Positions 61,550 to 64,000 of a DNA stretch of 64,000 nucleotides are shown here, piece by piece. The notes below the pieces were generated by a model that was not told the origin of the DNA, did not search any database, and worked only from the letters and a program-made list of their open reading frames with translations. A program made the position numbers and the translations under genes. Origin of the DNA: Kribbella monticola (GTDB taxonomy: Bacteria; Actinomycetota; Actinomycetes; Propionibacteriales; Kribbellaceae). Where the stretch lies: assembly GCF_003261635.1 (NCBI RefSeq), contig NZ_QFXK01000029.1, forward strand, positions 434,001 to 498,000, in the 5' to 3' direction. Each line of letters begins with the position of its first letter. The first letter of the stretch is position 1.

Positions 61550-62887
61550 TCAGGCTGTTGCCTCCTGCAACAACTTGGTCCGGCCGGGCGGGCGCGGCAG
61601 GTTGTAGTGGTCGCGGAGGGTCGTGCCGGTGTACTCGATGCGGAAGAGTCCCCGGTGCTGGAGGATCGGTACGACGTGATCGGTGAAGGCTTCCAGACCG
61701 GACGGCAGGACAGCTGGCATGATGTTGAACCCGTCGGCGGCACCGGCGTCGAACCACTCCTGGATCGCGTCGGCCACCTGTTCCGGCGTACCGCTGAAGG
61801 TGCGGTGGCCGCGACCACCGCCGAGCCGGCCGATCAGCTCGCGGACGGTCAGCTTCTCCCGGCGGGCCAGCGTGACGATCAAGGTGTAGCGACTCTTCGC
61901 CCCTTCGATCTCGTCCTCGTCGGGCAGGTCGGCCGGCAACTGCTGGTCCAGCGGCAGGTCCTCGGGCTTCAGCTTGAGCGTCTTCGCCAACTGGTCGCGG
62001 GCGTACTCCGGGCGGATCAGCTCGTCCAGCTCGCGTTCGAGCCGCAGCGCCTCCTCGACCGTGCCGCCGATCACGGGGACGATGCCCGGCAGGATCTTGA
62101 TCCCCTCGGGATCCCGCCCGACGGCCGCGGTACGGGCCTTCAGGTCGGCGTAGAACTCCTGCGCATCCGCAAGCGTTTGCTGTGCGGTGAACACAGCTTC
62201 GGCGTACCGCGCCGCCAGGCCCTTGCCGTCCTCGGATGAGCCGGCCTGGACGATCAGCGGGTGGCCCTGCGGGGAGCGCGGCAGGTTCAGCGGACCGCGG
62301 ACCTGGAAATGCCGGCCGACATGGTCGATCGGGTGCACCTTGTCGTTGTCGCCCCAGACCCCGGACTCCTTGTCGGCCAGGGTCGCATCGTCCTCCCAGG
62401 AGTCCCACAGTTTGTAGGCGACCTCGAGGAACTCGGCGGCCCGGTCGTACCGTTCGGCGTGCGCGGGCTGGTCGGCCAGGTTGAAGTTCTTCGCCGCCTC
62501 CGGTCCGGCCGTGGTGACCACGTTCCAGCCGGCCCGGCCCCCACTCACGTGGTCCACGCTGGCGAATCGCCTGGCCAGGTTGAACGGATCGTTGTACGTC
62601 GTGGAGGCCGTCGCGATCACCCCGAGCTTCGAGGTCACCGCGGCGATTGCCGTCAGCAACACCGTCGGTTCCAGCGAACCGGCCGGACGCCGACCGACGT
62701 TCCCGAACAGCACCGGCGAGTCGGCGAAGAAGATCGAGTCGAACTTCCCGCGCTCCGCGATGCGGGCGAGGTTCTGGTAGTGCGTGACGTCGGTGTTCGC
62801 GAGCGGGTTGCTCTCCGGCAGCCGCCACGATGCCTCGTGGTGACCGGTACTCATCAAGAACGCGTTCAGGTGCAACTGCCGGGTCAT
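61550..62887 (-). CDS. FMN-dependent monooxygenase of the NtaA/SnaA/DszA family
   Basis: The 445-residue bacterial-luciferase-fold (LLM) enzyme starts LHLNAFLMSTGHHEASWR and has SIFFADSPVLFG, SGGRAGWNVVTTAGPEAAKNFN and VQAGSSEDGKGLAARYAEAVF, the text of NtaA/SnaA/DszA monooxygenases. It uses FMNH2 from a separate reductase to open or cleave a sulfonate, sulfone or N-containing compound. The overlap (ATGA) with an SsuB-type ATPase gene suggests that it acts on what that importer brings in, probably organosulfur for sulfur supply. Confidence 0.93.
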   Translation of the reverse strand: MTRQLHLNAFLMSTGHHEASWRLPESNPLANTDVTHYQNLARIAERGKFDSIFFADSPVLFGNVGRRPAGSLEPTVLLTAIAAVTSKLGVIATASTTYNDPFNLARRFASVDHVSGGRAGWNVVTTAGPEAAKNFNLADQPAHAERYDRAAEFLEVAYKLWDSWEDDATLADKESGVWGDNDKVHPIDHVGRHFQVRGPLNLPRSPQGHPLIVQAGSSEDGKGLAARYAEAVFTAQQTLADAQEFYADLKARTAAVGRDPEGIKILPGIVPVIGGTVEEALRLERELDELIRPEYARDQLAKTLKLKPEDLPLDQQLPADLPDEDEIEGAKSRYTLIVTLARREKLTVRELIGRLGGGRGHRTFSGTPEQVADAIQEWFDAGAADGFNIMPAVLPSGLEAFTDHVVPILQHRGLFRIEYTGTTLRDHYNLPRPPGRTKLLQEATA

Positions 62888-63624
62888 AGCGATACTCCCA
62901 GGGCATCGAGGAGGCGGGAACGGACAGCGGCGAATCCGGGATCCGCCGGCGAGCGAGGCGTCGACAACTCGATCGTCTCGGTCGCGACGATGCGACCCTC
63001 GTCGAGCACGATCACCCGATCGGCAAGCACAATCGACTCGTCGACATCGTGGGTGACGAGCAGTACGGCGGGTTGGTGCGCGGCGCAGAGCTTGCGCAGG
63101 AGCGCGTGCATCTTCAACCTGGTAAGGGCATCCAGCGCACCGAACGGCTCGTCCGCCAGCAGCAGCTCCGGTTCACGAACCAGCGACCGCGCCAACGCGA
63201 CGCGCTGCTGCTCACCGCCGGAAAGCTCACTCGGCCACGCGTTCTCACGCCCTTCGAGCCCCACCTCGGCAAGGCTCTTGCGCCCGCGCTCCTCAGCGCC
63301 GGACAACCCCAGCACCACATTGTCGAGAACACGGGCCCACGGCAACAATCGCGAATCCTGGAAAACCACAGAAACGTTCTCCGGTACGACGAGGTCGCCG
63401 CTGCCCGCCACACCGTGGTCCAGCCCGGCCAGTGCCCTGAGCAACGTGCTCTTGCCGGAGCCGCTCTTTCCCAACAGGGCAACGAATTCACCGGGTTTGA
63501 TGGAGAGGTCGAGCTCGTCGAGCACCACCCGGTCGGCGTACCGGCGTACCAGGTTGGTCACTTCGACCGCGACCGTCGCGTCGCGGGTCAGGGTCGTCGT
63601 CAGTCCGCCAGTGTGCGTCGCCAT
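62884..63624 (-). CDS. ABC importer ATP-binding protein (SsuB/TauB type)
   Basis: The 246-residue ATPase has Walker A GKSGSGKST, Q-loop VVFQDSRLLPW, signature LSGGEQQRVALARSL and Walker B LLLADEPFGALD, which is the SsuB/TauB pattern for sulfonate, taurine or related importers. It overlaps the permease gene by 25 bp and the monooxygenase by 4 bp, forming a tight operon with transport before oxidation. Confidence 0.94.
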   Translation of the reverse strand: MATHTGGLTTTLTRDATVAVEVTNLVRRYADRVVLDELDLSIKPGEFVALLGKSGSGKSTLLRALAGLDHGVAGSGDLVVPENVSVVFQDSRLLPWARVLDNVVLGLSGAEERGRKSLAEVGLEGRENAWPSELSGGEQQRVALARSLVREPELLLADEPFGALDALTRLKMHALLRKLCAAHQPAVLLVTHDVDESIVLADRVIVLDEGRIVATETIELSTPRSPADPGFAAVRSRLLDALGVSL

Positions 63625-64000
63625 GTCAGCGCCTTCCTCTGAATCAACCGGACAGCACCGTCGGAGAGCAGCCCGAGCACCCCGTAGAGCACCAGCCCGA
63701 CGATGATGATGTCGGTCTGTCCGTAGGTGCGGGCCAGCTCCATCATGTAGCCGATTCCGCTGGTGGAGTTGATCTGCTCGACCACTACCAGCGACAGCCA
63801 GGCAGCGGTCACCGCGAACCGGAGTCCGAGCAGAAATCCCGGCAAGGCACCCGGCAACACCACCTTCCGCACGAACTCCCAGCGCGAAAGGCCGACGGTT
63901 TGCGCCAATTCGACGTACCGGCTGTCGATCGTGCGCAGGCCGTTGTGGGTGTGCAGGTAGATCGGCACGAAGACGCCGAGCGTGATCGTGGTGATCTTCA
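63600..64000 (-). CDS. ABC importer permease (SsuC type), N-terminal part outside window
   Basis: The frame is open to the right edge; the visible 133 codons include the EAA loop region (VELAQTVGLSRWEFVRKVVLPGALPGFLLGLRFAV), then AWLSLVVVEQINSTSGIGYMMELARTYGQTD and a final transmembrane helix. This is the C-terminal half of an SsuC/TauC-type permease. It is the membrane partner of the ATPase encoded next. Confidence 0.93.
   Translation of the reverse strand, partial: KITTITLGVFVPIYLHTHNGLRTIDSRYVELAQTVGLSRWEFVRKVVLPGALPGFLLGLRFAVTAAWLSLVVVEQINSTSGIGYMMELARTYGQTDIIIVGLVLYGVLGLLSDGAVRLIQRKALTWRRTLAD

Overview
The window is GC-rich, densely packed DNA from an actinobacterium. Markers that support this are a proteasome activator (Bpa), a WhiB-family protein, a DUF222/HNH protein under an actinobacterial SOS box, ECF41- and ECF42-type sigma factors, many GTG starts, and many promoters whose -10 hexamer lies 6-8 bases before the start codon (leaderless mRNAs). 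The gene mix would fit Kribbella or another member of the Propionibacteriales, but that genus call is inference. It is ordinary chromosome: no phage, integrase, transposase or CRISPR array was found.

Layout. 1-4958: a sugar ABC importer of the rhamnose/ribose (CUT2) type, a divergent LacI repressor and an aldo/keto reductase preceded by a 24-bp perfect palindrome. 4999-9672: a RecB-like PD-(D/E)XK protein, a DUF4240 protein, a LexA-controlled leaderless HNH (DUF222) gene and an unknown gene. 9787-13945: an ECF42 divergon (DGPF protein plus sigma factor on one side, MFS exporter on the other) sharing one inverted repeat that supplies both -35 elements. 14219-18301: an SH3/M15-like cell-wall protein, an FAD oxidoreductase with an ECF41 sigma factor, and a GH16-like protein. 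18310-21593: trpD behind a complete Trp attenuator, a RibD-like reductase, and argG under a probable ARG box. 21655-25454: small regulators, VOC proteins, a serine hydrolase and a metalloprotease. 25500-31146: tRNA-Ser(UGA) with a decayed copy of its anticodon arm, an AEC transporter, two MFS exporters, a peptidase-E-like protein and a gamma-carbonic-anhydrase-like protein.

31177-33981 is the most unusual block: a small Asp/Gly/Ala repeat protein with no signal peptide, translationally coupled to a JmjC-type (cupin) iron oxygenase, followed across a 14-bp tandem repeat by an Fe-S ferredoxin-like protein. It looks like a peptide-modification cassette. 34087-38648 carries a CobC-like aminotransferase, a nitrilase-family amidase, a MobA-like transferase, a quinone oxidoreductase and a TetR/VOC pair. 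38698-42685 is a PadR-controlled MacB/FtsX-type ABC exporter. 42705-49952 holds housekeeping genes: CGNR protein, bpa, two HAD phosphatases, a WhiB-like regulator, serS and a PAP2-lipid kinase fusion whose PAP2 half lacks key residues.

49920-57541 contains DUF4446, larB-larC (nickel-pincer cofactor), a cupin, two glycosyltransferases, a RibD-like reductase and arginine deiminase. A probable 90-nt small RNA with its own promoter and terminator lies at 57685-57775. 57867-64000 holds a SEC-C protein, an RsbW-like ATPase, a glycerophosphodiesterase, a quinone reductase gene broken by an in-frame stop, and the start of an SsuC-SsuB-flavin monooxygenase operon that runs off the right edge.
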